Shown here: piece after piece, positions 1-12,071 of the stretch
How the letters are laid out: each line of letters opens with the position of its first letter
Numbering within the stretch: the first letter of the stretch is position 1
DNA from: Polytrichum commune
Taxonomy: Eukaryota; Streptophyta; Polytrichopsida; Polytrichales; Polytrichaceae
Reading direction: 5' to 3'
NCBI GenBank assembly: GCA_950295325.1
Contig: OX485805.1
Location: 57,374,758-57,438,757, forward strand
DNA: 64,000 bases
Made by a program: the position numbers and the translations under genes
Notes under the pieces: model-generated
Told to the model about the DNA's origin: nothing
The model's database searches: none
What the model saw: the letters and a program-made list of their open reading frames with translations, nothing else

Positions 1-3000
1 GGCAAAGGGGTGAGAACCTTCTAAAGAGTGGCAAGGTCCCACAAGGCAAAAGCACCTCCTAAACAACCATTTCAACCCAGGTAACTACCCCAAAGGTTGT
101 ACTAACATAATGCTTAGTCTATAAACTAAGCAACAAGATTCATTAGCCATAAACTAACTAATCAAGACGTGGCATGGTGTTGACACATTGAACACCAAGA
201 AAAACCCCGATGGAGCTTTGAAGACAAGAAGAATGATTTTGAATCATTAATAATTTCATTTTTTACATATGTTTTATAAAAAAAAGAAAAACCCTTCTTG
301 TAATAGCTTTATTCTTCCAATGAGATTCTCCAATTTGAAAAGTAAGTTGAAATTGAGGTGCAAATATAATCAAGTATGTGAAGGAATCCATCAAATAATT
401 TTATGCAATATCGAGTATTTTAAGGCTTTGGCCATCATTTTTGCACATGATTGTATGTATTTTATTTCTCAAAGGATGTTGTACATAAGTTACTTTTGGG
501 GCAATCACACCCCCTTACGTTTTGTAACCATGTGCGATAATGGGGTATTTAATGGGGTATATTTATGCAGCTCTCAATATTTTTTCCCTCCTTATTTGTA
601 GATTAAAAACTACTTTGACATATTTTTACCACCCTATATTTATTTTTAATTATTTAGAGAGGCTAATTTTGGCACATTTGTTTCATTTTTATAAATCATA
701 CAAGTACCAATTGGTGGACGTAATACTATAGCATTGCGAAACCGACTATGTGAGCAACAAACATTCCATACCATTCAAATTTTCATTCATTTTGTTTTCA
801 ATTAGTAATATCAATCACAAATCATTTAAATTACTATTCAAAACACAACCAATAGCTCTTGGATAATAATTATAACAAAATATACAAGCTGAATTTAAAA
901 AAAAAACATGTAAAACACGGCTAGAATAATACAAGAAATACAATCAGTTGTGACAAGACATGAAAATCTTCACAACTACCTACTCCAAAAAAACAATGTT
1001 GCATTTAAATACAAAAAACTAAATAAAATGAAATTATAAACATTTACTTTAATTGTGCTCACAAACACATTTAACTATAGTCTCATTCAAACCTTGTAAC
1101 ATACATTTACAATGTGAAGGGTTAGGATAACTCCCTAGGTGCACTCTTATGTCAACTACGGATTCTCCATCCTCCTTCTTAGTTCCAATGCACTTTGGAG
1201 ATGCTCCTTCAATAATGAGTGTAGTATACACCTTGATCTTCTTCATTCCCATGCCAAATTGTAACCCTTAATTCAAACCTTGCAAGACTATACCCAAAAC
1301 CCCCAAAATAACTCGTAATCATGAAACTAACAAAGGAGGGACGAATCATGAAAGTTAAATCCTAAACCAAATACACGCAGAAAACATTGCAAAGGAAGTG
1401 GCCACTCTGCATCATCAATCTGTACGGAAAAAAACCCTAGAAAATGCTCAGAAAAAAACGTGAGCTTGACAATTGAGGATTGAGGATGTGACAAAACTAA
1501 AACCGATTGCAAGAAACACTTGAGGGTGACAGTGGAGGCTACCAGGTTTTAAGCCTCCAACAGGTCCCACATGTTCAATGCCGTTGCAAAACCAATGATT
1601 GTTAAGGAGCACCAACACAATCCTTCCCCCAAAAAAAATCCCACTGCATTTCCTCCATACTAATGCGTTTGATTCAAATTTGGACAGAAACTACATATTT
1701 CTTCATCCAAGTAGTCAAACCCATAATTATTCTACTGATCCTACAACACACTTTTAGGGGGGATCCTATGTCTATGACCTTATTTTTTTTTCTACTGAAT
1801 ACTAAAATGAAGAAATTATCCACCACCATGTTTTACATATAATCATGTAGGAGACGTATTTCCAACGCTATGGTAGATCTAATGGAATTATAAAATTTAC
1901 CCTAAATGAACTAAACTGACCTTTTTTTTTTATCTCATGTTGTTTTCTAAAATTCTGATAGTGACCTCCCCGAGGCACAATCCCACATATTTGAGGGAAT
2001 GTTAAATCAATCACACATTGCTTAAAACAACTGCAGTCAATATGTAAGGTGTTGACTAGGCTTTGACTTGTCAGATGTTAAAGAGTTACTCTCTCTTACC
2101 CACAATAACTGCAATAACCTTACCGGCTCCTTACCTCCTAATGCTTCCTCTACTGGTTAAGCTTTTGATTTAATGTACCATAGTTAGACTGCTACATTAT
2201 AATGGTCATGGAACTGGTAAACCCATCCTTATTGTAACTAACTAGTATCTATCTCTAGAAGATCAACATTCATGATCCCTACACCAACTCACTACCAGTG
2301 TAATTCTACTCTCAATACTAATGGGTACTTCCTTATACACTACAACTACCGGCTAGTTCACTCTCTCTTTCTAGTACACTCATTTTTGGTGGTTGACATC
2401 ATTTTGTATACCTAGTAGTCCCTCTTGGCCTATTAAGTCTTCTACTTACCCATAACTCATGGGAATGCCTAACTAGCTATTCCCACTTTGAGTACATGTA
2501 GTCCCTTTCCCACTGTTGCTACTACCGTCTTATTTCGAGATATCAGTTTTCCATGGACCACCTATTAGCTAGCAATCCCACCTCTGCAATTATCTCAATA
2601 GCAAATTGTATAGGATTTGGTGCACTGCCTACCATTTAACATATAAAAATACTACTCTCTACCTCCAATCGTATTCCAACCCCATATACTTCTGGACACA
2701 ACACCTCGTTAGCAATATTGACCTTACAACTAGCTTAAGATCCTTGATATGGCTAACATCATACAAATTATTAGAAGACCACCAACTACCAGATTGTCCT
2801 CAAGTCAAGATACACATACTCGCAGTATGGGTTTCCAACAACATCCTTTGTAAATCTCTTCTCTCATGGCTTCCTTGTCCATGACACTCTTAAACCTTAA
2901 AGTGCCCACAAGACTAGAAAATAGTTGATTGACACTTAAGGTAGAAAATCTGATGGGGGGATACCATGTCCGGTATCTTCAAGGCACTAGTGGCTAGCTA

Positions 3001-3191
3001 GGAACTAGTATAGTGTGTCACTATAGTGCCCATCCTCGAAAGGGGAGAGTAGTATTGCCCCAATGTCCCCTTGTCCGGTGGGCATCGGGTCATTGACATT
3101 ACGAACGGACACTTTATTCACTCCGGCCCCTTGCTAAAAAGGGACCGGAGTTTCTATCATTATCATAGAAAATCTGAAAACGGTGAATAAC
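1..3191. other. Intergenic DNA, no gene recognised
   Basis: AT-rich sequence with only short chance reading frames. A 67-codon minus-strand frame at 1049-1252 has no recognisable motif and no supporting context. The only structured part is the dispersed repeat listed at about 2985-3155. Confidence 0.6.
2985..3155 (-). repeat. Dispersed repeat with GC-rich terminal hairpin, copy 1
   Basis: The stretch ends in a hairpin at 3121-3150 (CTCCGGCCCC facing GGGACCGGAG). Next to it is an ACTTTATTCACTCCGG block, and further in a block near GCAATACTACT read on the minus strand. The same blocks occur in the opposite orientation at 22673-22815, so this is a dispersed repeat and not a local palindrome. 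No reading frame, TSD or tRNA-like promoter was identified, so the class is unknown; a non-autonomous transposon or SINE is possible. Confidence 0.5.
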
Positions 3192-3402
3192 CACTACTTC
3201 ACCATTTATGGTATTTAGTATCACGTTACAATAACTTCTTACTCTTGACTTCAATTTTTACACATGAAAGTTTAAGAAGTTGCTTGAACATTATAGAACA
3301 TAATTGACTTTGCTTGGTATAATTTTACATTCGCAACAAATAATGATAGCATTGTGTAACTTTGAATAGTAATTGACACTAAATACCACAAATGGTGCAG
3401 TG
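3192..3402. mobile_element. MITE, CTACACC-family copy (degenerate ends)
   Basis: The left end (CTACTTCACCATTTATGG, then ATTTAGT) is roughly the reverse complement of the right end (ACTAAATACC...AATGGTGCAG). The interior matches the clearer copy at 50478-50700 almost throughout, including blocks near AATAACTTCTTACTC and CATTGTGTAACTTTGAATA. The terminal bases are mutated, so no TSD is readable. Confidence 0.65.
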
Positions 3403-4811
3403 CACTAAGTAGGGGTAGAACAATTATTGTTTGAACCCAAAAATGCTAATTATAAAAGTGGTGGTCCAAAAAGGATGCAGTGATAGGTGGGATGCAATGA
3501 TTGGCCGGATAGCTGATGTTTCACACCACTTGCGATCACTTTGGGGTGCCATTAAGTTAATGGTTTGGTGTGTATTCGTATGCAAAGTAGGATAATTTGA
3601 TGCTCATACTAGGGAGACTCTAGTGTACAAATAGAGGGATTGACTTGCATCTTTGAAAAAACATAACTAATTATTTAGAAAGAATAAATTGACGAAACAA
3701 CTTGCATTCCTTGTCGTTTCCTCTACTCCATCTCTGAAAAGTATTGATAAACTTCAAGCCACTCTTTCTGGCCAAATTAGCTCATTTTTGCCGTATTCCG
3801 TATATCTACGTTACATGTACTCTTTTCATCATAAAGGGAATGCTATAGGATTTAAGTTAGTTGCCATTGGGTTTGTTGAACTTCTATCATTATTGTTTCT
3901 TACACTGCCACAGAGTGGTTCCCTTTTGATATGGTCAAGTACATGATCACATGAAAGTAAAACGTACAAAATAACGCGGTTTAAACTATGTTGGACGTTA
4001 TACTGTTTGTAGCATTTCTTGCTATGGTCCTTGCATGTGAATCACACCTGCTTTGAAATTTTCCACAGCACGAAAGCATATTGAAATTGTAGACTCGAAT
4101 TTAGATTTTTTTTCTTCCAAACTAACACATTGCCAATATATTAGATTTCATAGGTAAATGCTTCTACATTCATGACATCATGAAGCAACTAGATGATGGT
4201 CTTATTCCAAAGAAGGAGGTTGTGATTTAAAGACTATGATAAAGCATAGCTGCTTGTTGAAAATTTTCCAGTGTACAACACAAGTGTTTCCCATAAACAT
4301 GGAGTCCTGGATTGAAAGGAGAATTATGCTTTCCCGATACATGGTCCCACAGAATGCAACCAAGAATCTTAGTAATGTTGACAACATGCATCATTCTGCA
4401 CAAGAATTTACATATTATAATCGTATCGACGGGACCTTGAATATACATCTACAACACTTTTGTAGAAGCACTCAATGTTGATGAACATAGTGAATTTGTT
4501 GGAAAAACCATTCACCGGTTGGGAGGTTGGTCATGAGCTCAATAGAGCAGGGTTGAGATTTGCACCTGTCACAAACCCCAAATGTCCAATATCACAATCC
4601 CAAATGTATACATGATGCACATTTGACGGGTGTGATGGGCATGTGATGTGTATACGATGGGTGCAAATATCAACACAACAATAGAGAATCAAAGATAGTA
4701 TGGTATACCCAAAAATGCTTTTCAAATCATCATTTAAAAGACCTTGCACACTCCCCCCCAAAAAGAATGATCTCTTTTCGGAAAAGGATCATAAACCGTG
4801 TGCTTAGGGAG
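3403..4811. other. Intergenic DNA, no gene recognised
   Basis: Short frames on both strands around 3.7-4.7 kb overlap one another and carry no recognisable domain. A weak inverted pair (TTGCACC near 4555, GGTGCAA near 4660) may mark a tiny decayed element. Nothing else seen. Confidence 0.5.
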
Positions 4812-5000
4812 TACTACACCGTGTCACTTACTATTCGGAGTTACTTATTTCTATAAATTTTATTGTTTATTTATACATTCTGAAAGTAAAAGATGTTAAT
4901 GTTATAAAATATGCAAACAATCAATTTGACCTTTGTTTATGAAAAATGAGATGTCCACTAAATATAGTAAGTGATTGTAAGTACCATAAACGGTGTAGTA
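4812..5000. mobile_element. MITE, CTACACC-family copy with TA flanks
   Basis: The element begins TA-CTACACCG and ends CGGTGTAG-TA. The inner TIR continues as CACTTACTAT on the left and ATAGTAAGTG on the right. The left TIR has lost about 14 bases relative to the right. It is the same family as 50478-50700 and 3192-3402. A TA target duplication fits a Tc1/mariner-like (Stowaway-type) non-autonomous element; the class is inferred from the TSD only. Confidence 0.65.
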
Positions 5001-5204
5001 GCCCCAAGCTCAAGACCCACAATGTGGTGTTGAATAACAATTTCCCAAAACCGGTAATTTCTAAACCAAACCGTCCATGGAAAGGTTAAAGAAAAAACAA
5101 CCCGTCCCAAAACCAGTTTGAAAATGAAAATACCTGTCCCTCAAGAGGTATAAATAAATCTCTTACTATGTTGGTAAAAAAAATAAAAATAAAAAACAAA
5201 AAAA

Positions 5205-5265
5205 CCGAAAGATGTTGACATGTGATTGGTTGCACTTGGAAACAATAGGATCTTGACAAATTATG
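5205..5265 (+). repeat. Fragment of the ~220-bp CGGGGAGA dispersed element
   Basis: The block near AGATGTTGACATGTGATTGG, continued by a block ending in AGGATCTTGAC, matches the 3' part of the copies at 12072-12287 and 52739-52957. Only the last ~60 bases are present. Confidence 0.5.
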
Positions 5266-5465
5266 CCGTCAATGCCCGTCAGTTATCTGTCTTTTGTTGT
5301 TGATTCTCATCTTTCCAGTACACCCCATTCTAATTTCCTCTGCCACCATCATTTCTTTTTTATTTCTTGTCCTTCAATCTCCTATTTCTTTCCCCACACT
5401 CTATCCTCAAGGTGTTTCCATATCACCCGTCATCGCCCGTCCGTCACCACCCGCATTCCCTCCAC

Positions 5466-5648
5466 AAGAGGGGTTTTTCTAAACAAAACCTAATCAAAAG
5501 TCATCTACGTACTAGTTTGAAGTTAGAGACTTTAGATGCTTTGATGCACATTTCATGTGCAAATATTCCAGTTGAAAACATCAATTGGAATGCAGTGATG
5601 CTTGTTTGGAGAAACATGAAGGATAGGAGAATTCATCCACTCCTTTGA
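5466..5648 (+). pseudogene. hAT-family transposase C-terminal relic
   Basis: The frame reads KRGFSKQNLIKSHLRTSL followed by LETLDALMHIS, and ends AVMLVWRNMKDRRIHPLL. This is the layout of the C-terminal dimerisation region of plant hAT transposases and their zinc-finger-BED relatives: (E/K)-x-GFS-x-x-N-x-I-K-s, then LDALMRIS, then a W/K/R-rich tail. Only about 60 residues remain. The BED finger and the catalytic core are absent, and the DNA upstream is C/T-rich and unrelated. A sequence resembling a 5' splice site (AAGG|GTAAGT) follows the stop codon. A domesticated fragment is possible but there is no evidence for it. Confidence 0.6.
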
Positions 5649-5939
5649 AGGGTAAGTAGCTATTTAATTTTAAATTTTTGAACATGTTTATATATACTAA
5701 TTCTTATTCAATTGCTAAGTTTACCTTCAATTATATTCTTTGACATTATGTTTAAAAAGGTTCTAAATTTTGTGGTTGATGAGTTAATGTATGCATGTGA
5801 ATCAAGCACTTCAAGATTGATATTTTGATTGGGAATTAGTGGTTTGATTGCATAATGCTTATATTCACATGTCATATATGACATAATGTAACTGATATAT
5901 GTATCATTTATTCGTTTTGGAAAAAATTATCAAAAAAAT

Positions 5940-6720
5940 TATTATTTTTAGAACCCGTCCAAAGTGAATTTGAGACGTCCAAAAACCGGTTCATTTTCTA
6001 AGAACCCGTCCACTGGAAATGTTTTTTTTTTATGAACATGTCCCTGGACATGTTAGGGACCTTGTGAAAAATCACCACACTGTTCTTGGTCATTTAGGGG
6101 TTGAAGGTGGGACCAGGTCGAAGTCCCTACCAGCTTTGGTCGCACCGTATTCTCCGCATCGTCGTATCGTGGTCGGAAAGCGTATTATACGATACATGGC
6201 CATTATCTACACGATACGATACGATGTGCATCATACGGTCCCCTCTTCCGTGTATATATGGTCCGTCGACTCCCCCTCCAGGCTCCCATGGCCGCCGCAC
6301 TCCTGTCTTTGTTCCTTCGCAAAACTACCCGCCGCCATCGCCATCGTCATCCTTCACAATCACAGCAGAATGAGCTTTCCAACAAGCCATCTCTCTTGAG
6401 ATTTGGCGTCCTGTACTGCAGGACCGGCCAGTTCTTGGCATGAGCGCTTTGGATTCATCGGCAGCTAATTAAGTTGGCGTGAGGGAGTCCGGAGTTGGCA
6501 AGCCATGGTACGACGGTCCGATTCTTAGTCGCAAAGTAGCGCAAATGTGATTGGAAAAACTTGCACTGTAGAAATTAGTTTTGTTGCTTCCTCCGCATCC
6601 GTGTACTCTTAGCTTCGGCGAGGGTGTTTCTGGTGCCGGCGTGTTGCACCGCATGTTATTACCTCGAGGATGAGCGTCGGTGCACTCGGTGCAGGTCACC
6701 TCCTTTATTAGAAATTCAGT
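5940..6720. other. GC-richer stretch upstream of SAUR, no gene established
   Basis: Composition shifts towards GC. A TATATAT stretch lies at about 6253-6260, and a 52-codon ATG frame starts at 6288 (MAAALLSLFLRKTTRRHRHR...) and ends at 6443. It begins like a short targeting peptide but matches nothing I recognise. It could be a leader exon or decayed gene sequence upstream of the SAUR gene. Low confidence either way. Confidence 0.25.
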
Positions 6721-6878
6721 TGATTTGAGAGAGCAATACTCTTAGTATTTCTCATTTTGCCTGGCTATGACCAGGAATCTCGCATATAGGAAGTTCATTT
6801 CTCCCTTTTGTTTCATATTTGAAACAAACATGACAACGTGTTTGGAGTAGGCTACTATTTCTGAGGCTTGTGACAAAT

Positions 6879-6970
6879 TGTCTCGTCTTGAAGTGGCTGT
6901 AGCTTGGCTTGGTTAGGGACTACTTGATCGGATTTTGTAGTCCTAGTTAGGTTGCGAGGAGCAAGAGACA
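6879..6970. promoter_or_regulatory. Two TGTCTC (AuxRE-type) hexamers upstream of SAUR
   Basis: TGTCTC lies at 6879-6884 on the plus strand and at 6965-6970 on the minus strand (GAGACA as read), 210 and 124 bases before the SAUR start codon. TGTCTC is the classical auxin response factor site, and SAUR promoters typically carry it. A TTTATAAG box follows at about 7039-7046. Two hexamers could occur by chance; the position before a SAUR gene raises the odds. Confidence 0.4.
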
Positions 6971-7093
6971 CTAGCTGGAACGCTCTTGCGTTGCATTTTG
7001 CATGATAAGAGCAGTGGTACTGAGGCGAAGTAGTGCACTTTATAAGTGTCTGATAGACTTCATCGAGGTTTGCAAATAGCATTAGCATCAAGA

Positions 7094-7546
7094 ATGGCTG
7101 CATCAAAGAATCTCAATGGCTTGGTGAAGAAAGTCCTGCACTTCTCAGTACTGCACAATTCAAAATCCGGCTCGCTGCGGCATAGGTCTAGTAGTGTTTC
7201 CTCCATTTCATGTGATGAACCTTCCTTAGGAAGCTCAGGGCGCTCGTGGGAGAGCCTTGCGGATCACGTTGACTACAACGGCGAGCCTGGCGAATGCTCA
7301 AGCGCTCCGGCTGACGTTCCGGCGGGCTGTCTGGCAGTGTACGTGGGGAAGGAGAGGAGACGATTTGTCATCCACACATCATACCTCAACAACAACGTCT
7401 TCCGGGAATTATTAGCGAAGTCTGAAGAAGAATTTGGATTCAAATGCGAGGGAGGTTTGCGCATCGCGTGCAGTCCTGATGTTTTTGAGCACTTGCTCTG
7501 GTGGTTGGAAGGGGCGCATGCAGGAGCTCGTAGCCCGGTTGATTAA
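7094..7546 (+). CDS. SAUR-like auxin-responsive protein
   Basis: Intronless 150-residue protein of the Small Auxin-Up RNA family. Known family members bind and inhibit PP2C.D phosphatases, which keeps plasma-membrane H+-ATPases active and promotes cell expansion; that role is carried over from the family. The SAUR domain spans about residues 75-139: VPAGCLAVYVGKERRRFVI, then YLNNNVFRELLAKSEEEFGF, a CEGGLRIAC block, and FEHLLWWLE at the end. The N-terminal ~70 residues are serine-rich and poorly conserved, as usual in longer SAURs. The ATG at 7094 is chosen because the frame upstream of it reaches only a GTG. Lack of introns and length fit the family. TGTCTC motifs and a TATA-like box lie just upstream. 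It is a single copy here, not part of a SAUR cluster. Confidence 0.93.
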   Translation: MAASKNLNGLVKKVLHFSVLHNSKSGSLRHRSSSVSSISCDEPSLGSSGRSWESLADHVDYNGEPGECSSAPADVPAGCLAVYVGKERRRFVIHTSYLNNNVFRELLAKSEEEFGFKCEGGLRIACSPDVFEHLLWWLEGAHAGARSPVD

Positions 7547-8938
7547 TTAATCTCTCCAGGTAGTGTTGCTGAGGTACTACCACTTCAGCAATTTGCACTC
7601 TCTCTATTTACATAAGGATGTAATTTATTTCGACATGTCTCACAGCTGCTGGAAGCAATGAAGGAATTCTTGCGAGCGACGCGAGGAGGCAACAGAATAT
7701 TGAGAGGATGATGCTGCAGATATGTTGCTAGTAGCGATTCGCTTCTCTTTTTTTTTCGTCATGTGATGCTTATATCTCTTCACGGGCGTTTCGAGGACAC
7801 AACTACGTTAAGGAATGTCCTTCGACTCTCAAACAAGAAGCATGCACTTCCTGGAATGGCACAGATCCATGCTGTAAGCACCTCAAGTATAGAATTTTTC
7901 CAGTCCGTTCACTAAGATATTACAGGTGCTTTCCGTGGTTGTATTACTTGCGAGTTTAACAGTTTCTTTGGAAACATTGAACTTGTTCTAGAACTTAGCC
8001 TGCCATATCCAGAGTTTCATGTGACCTGCTGAGGATGCAGGTAGTAGTTCTCCACATCATGAGGAGATAGAATGATAGAAGTCTAGATAGTATCCCGACA
8101 GTATAGAATAGAGCGCAGCAGATTCAGTAAAAATTTCCAAGTCCGACGTAGTGAACTTGGAGTGAGGCTAGCTAGGAGACCTAGCATACACCAGCTGATT
8201 CCAGTCGGTGTGAATCTTTAGACTAATTAATATGAGATTCTCAACACCTGGATAGACTGATTTTCAGAGGCTTAAACTAGTGATGTATAATACTTCCTGG
8301 AATGATGAACGTACACTCCTCCTCAAATTCCTGGCAAGTCTGCAGGTAAATCTAGTGGTTCGGATGTTCAATTAAGTGATTCTATCTACTCCCAACAGGC
8401 ACGCTCCTGGTAGGTACGTACTCAGGCCTCAAGGTTAATTACCCATACAGAACGCTTGCTTTGTTTCGTATTGTTTTGTTGGCTTTTCAGATTGTTCCAG
8501 TTTGAGATGCATGACAGCAGGCTAGACATGATGAAATTGGTGCATTTCAGAACCTTGGCTACGAACTCGGATATTCAAGCAACGAATCTTTCCTCGTTCG
8601 ACATGACATTGAGAAATTACATGGTAACTTCAAATCTCATGCACATAAATTTCCACACGAGATTTACCTGGAGAAATACTGATCGCAATGCAGAATCCAA
8701 ACACATCCCTGACTGTGCATCAGCGTGCATGCAAAGTCCCCACCTGTGTAAGTCACGCTTTGTAAAGGAGAGACACATTACGATAGATGGAATTGCATCT
8801 GAAGAGTTTCTAAGAATCCAGAAACCCGATTCCCCATGTCAAACAAACTAACAATTTTGTGAGGAAGTCGAAACCATGACCATTATTACCAGTACATACA
8901 GTTGTGGATGAGTTCATAATAAAGTCGGCGAGCTCTAT
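7547..8938. other. SAUR 3' flank, no further gene recognised
   Basis: Probably includes the SAUR 3' untranslated region. A 131-codon frame at 8456-8851 lacks an ATG at its 5' end and has no recognisable domain, so I did not call it. No repeat structure seen. Confidence 0.4.
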
Positions 8939-9165
8939 CCAGTGATCGGGGAGATTGTTTGGGCATGATCGGTTGAGATCCTCGTGTTTGCAAGTCCAAC
9001 CGGTTACATGTTGACATCCTCCGGTTTTCCTTTACTAAATTGAAGTATATTCTATAAATTCCTCTAAAATTATCGGTAATTCTCCTGAAGTCTCGCATTT
9101 CAACCCGTTATTTCTCAAACTCAACCGCTTCATCTGTAACCAACTGCCCGTTCTCCCCGATCATA
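8939..9165 (-). mobile_element. ~220-bp CGGGGAGA element, full copy with near-perfect 8-bp TSD
   Basis: Ends are TGATCGGGGAGA on the left and its inverse TCTCCCCGATCA on the right. The flanks AGCTCTAT (8931-8938) and GGCTCTAT (9166-9173) form an 8-bp target duplication with one mismatch. The interior is the reverse complement of the copies at 12072-12287 and 52739-52957. It has no coding capacity. An 8-bp TSD fits hAT or Mutator-like MITEs. Confidence 0.65.
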
Positions 9166-9329
9166 GGCTCTATTTCTACGACGAGCTAACAGTTTGTGTT
9201 TTAAGAGGATCAAATTGACTGCATTGACTGTACCTTGCATACTTGTGTGCCATAGCCATTGACCACTTTCCTTTCCGGTCAGTCCCTAGTAAAAAGTCTA
9301 CATTGTCCACAAAGGACCCTTTATTAGTC

Positions 9330-9890
9330 ACCCACTATGTTTGCTGTAGTTTGAAGCGCCCAATTCCTTCAGTGACCCAAATTCCGACACCTATTTTGTT
9401 CTACAAAGAGGGTGACAATAACTGGTACTACGTGCAATCCTTTGCAAAGAGGAAGATGTCTCTTTACCCATGCAAATTATCTTGGGTTAAAAAGTAGGTC
9501 ACAAATATCTTTTTCTTTTTAATTCATAGTGAGTATACGATGGTTGTGTTTTGTTACTGTGGTAATAAATATTGAAGATATTGTGGGACGTCAATTAATT
9601 AGCCAGGGGGCAAGCTAATTGCACATATCAATGTACGTACTTCAATATGAAAATTAATTGTGTTAATATTAGTATGACTAAAAATGCAGCTCATTGGTTG
9701 AAGGAGACAAAATGTGAAAGATCAACACTATCCAATTTGGGGAAGAGGGGGGGGGGGGATGGGGGAGTTTTGTGATTAGGAAGAATCATAATGAGGTTTG
9801 TGACTTTAAACATTCATGCATAAATTAGATATATGCTATGATTCATGCCATCTCAATGTTGTGGTCATGACATAGTTGTCTTTTTGTCAC
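9330..9890 (+). repeat. Direct repeat, unit 1 (paired with 10915-11265)
   Basis: Shared blocks in the same order: CACCCACTATGTTTG, AATTCC(T/A)T(C/T)AGTGA, a GGTTGAAG/GTTTGAAG block before AGACAAAATGT, then GAGGTTTGTGACTTT and GATTCATG(C/T)CATCT. The intervening MITE at 10043-10445 lies between the units. A G11 homopolymer at about 9748 is unit-specific. No coding potential seen. Confidence 0.6.
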
Positions 9891-10042
9891 CCGGGTGCAA
9901 GCACGGTAAAGTGGATAACTCCTAATCCCTGCCTAGTGTTAAGTGAACGGGATTCAAAAATATACACTAACTTAAATTTTGTGAAGAAAAAAATCATAGA
10001 CATTTAGAAAAAAAAACATATTGATCTACAAAGCCAAGCAAT

Positions 10043-10445
10043 CACGGGGAGGTCACTCCATTGTCAAGTTGAAAACCACGTGCGAAATCTACTTTTTCTA
10101 AGTTGCATCAACAAAATGGGTCAAAATTTTATCAAAAAACATTTATGAGTACATATACATGGTATCTAGTACATAGTAAAAATTGATAACCAAATTTGAT
10201 AATTTGTTTTTTCTAGAAAACATGCCGTTTCTAACTAGAATGACGCGGAATTGAACTAAAAACATTACTAGGAAAAATGGAGATGACTAAAAATTTCAAA
10301 AAAATATACAAAAGATATTATCAATGGATATGTATATATAGAAAAAATATCATAATTTTAAAAATTACCTATGGCATATAATATAGGGGTAGCAAACTTT
10401 GTTCGCACGTGGTTTTCAACTTGACAATGGAGTGACCTCGCCGTG
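10043..10445. mobile_element. MITE with ~44-bp TIRs and perfect 8-bp TSD
   Basis: The left end begins CACGGGGAGGTCACTCCATT and the right end is its inverse with one change (ends CCTCGCCGTG). The inverted match runs about 44 bases, to the CACGTGCGAA block. The flanks CAAGCAAT at 10035-10042 and 10446-10453 form a perfect 8-bp TSD. Length 403 bp, AT-rich interior, no coding capacity. Long TIRs with an 8-bp TSD fit a Mutator-like or hAT-derived MITE. A related copy with decayed ends lies at about 27215-27565. Confidence 0.9.
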
Positions 10446-10914
10446 CAAGCAATTCATGACGACAAGAAAATTCCGAGAAAAGTCTACATATTTTAAAAAA
10501 TGATGCAAGTGGTGTGCAAATAGGTGATTTTGAACAAGTAAATGTCTAATGTTTTCTATAAATACGATATAATTACATTAGATTGATGGTTTTCTATAAA
10601 GTTTTGTGACAAAGCCCTCAAGTAGATAATAGGGAATATGGAAGAAAAAAAAATCCAACTTCAAAATCGTTAAGGTCATGAGATTTATGCCAAAACCAGA
10701 CTCATCCATTTGCTTTTGAGCATCATTACTAACGATAACTTTTGAAGAGCTCAACTTGATATTCTAAATTTGAGTATTTAACATAATAATTGAGGTTATC
10801 ATGGAAATAATACCAATTTAAATAATATATTTCTATTATTTTTATGCCTTTGACCAAAAAGAATATGGTTTTAGTATACCATAGCATTTTTCGGTTCAGT
10901 TTACCATGTTTGCA

Positions 10915-11265
10915 CCCACCCACTATATTTGTTGTAGGTAGAAGTGTCCAATTCCATTAGTGATCCCAATTTCAACACCTACTTCTCCCTCAAAGTGCGC
11001 AACGATGTACTTCAACATGAACTCTACTAGTATTATTCTAAGGATTAAAAGCATAGCTCGTTGTTTGAAGTAGACAAAATGTCAACAATCAACATTGTTC
11101 ATTAATTTCTTAAATTAATCTTTTTTTCAGGGGGAGGGGATGCTATATGATTAGAAAGGGTCAAATGAGGTTTGTGACTTTGAAAAAAAATCCCTCTAGA
11201 AATTAGACATGCTTTGATTCATGTCATCTTAATGTCGTTGTGCACATAGCGTGATTGTTGATAAA
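10915..11265 (+). repeat. Direct repeat, unit 2 (paired with 9330-9890)
   Basis: Matches unit 1 in order and orientation but is shortened and diverged by many substitutions. No coding potential. Confidence 0.6.
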
Positions 11266-12071
11266 AATAAAAATATTGGATTCTTTGCTTGGGTTAGGTA
11301 AGCCATTAAACTGCTCAAAGTATTTGCGATAGGTGCTTTTACCTTAAGGCCAACTAATCACAAAAGTTTAGCATTATCTTGAAAATTAACATTCCTCGTT
11401 ATCCATTTTAGTAGATAAATAGCCCCCCATAAAATACTACGTTCTCACAAGTGTATACTTATTCTTAGATAGAGTGGCCCCACCCTCATACTACTTGGAT
11501 GTAAAGGCCGACTGCCTCCCTTTAAACATGGAATCCTAGTAAACTAATGGCATGCAGGAAGTCAAGGAAGACTCATGACATTTTGGACAAAATATGCAGT
11601 ACAATTTACAAACACATGGTATACAAGTCTACTCTAAGGTTATATTTCATATTTAACATGATAAGTTCTACAGATAAAGTTCGTCCGTGTTGTACCTAGT
11701 CCCAATTCTTTCAATGGAGGGCCAAGTTGATCTCAAATCAACATGTTGAGATTTCAAGAGCATGTCCAACACCTATGAGATCATATGGCAACTACACTAA
11801 ACATATTATGTAGTGTGGCCCACACTATTCATCATTGAGGTCCACATTGATTGTCTTACAGTCATTGGGTGGTAACTAGAGAGTGTGTCACATGTCTGGG
11901 GTGGCAATTCTCTCCTTTCAGAATAATTGTTTCTGAATCACTTATAATATTTCTAATGAATTGATGATTTGTTATTCCATGTTGAGGAACAACACGATGG
12001 GACAAAGTGTATTGAGAGGAATCCATTAACACAATTTCTAAAACAAGGGTCACTATCTTGGGTAGAATGGA

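Noticed and set aside
8456-8851. 131-codon frame after SAUR
   Set aside because: No ATG at the 5' end, no recognisable domain, and it lies in probable 3' flanking DNA.
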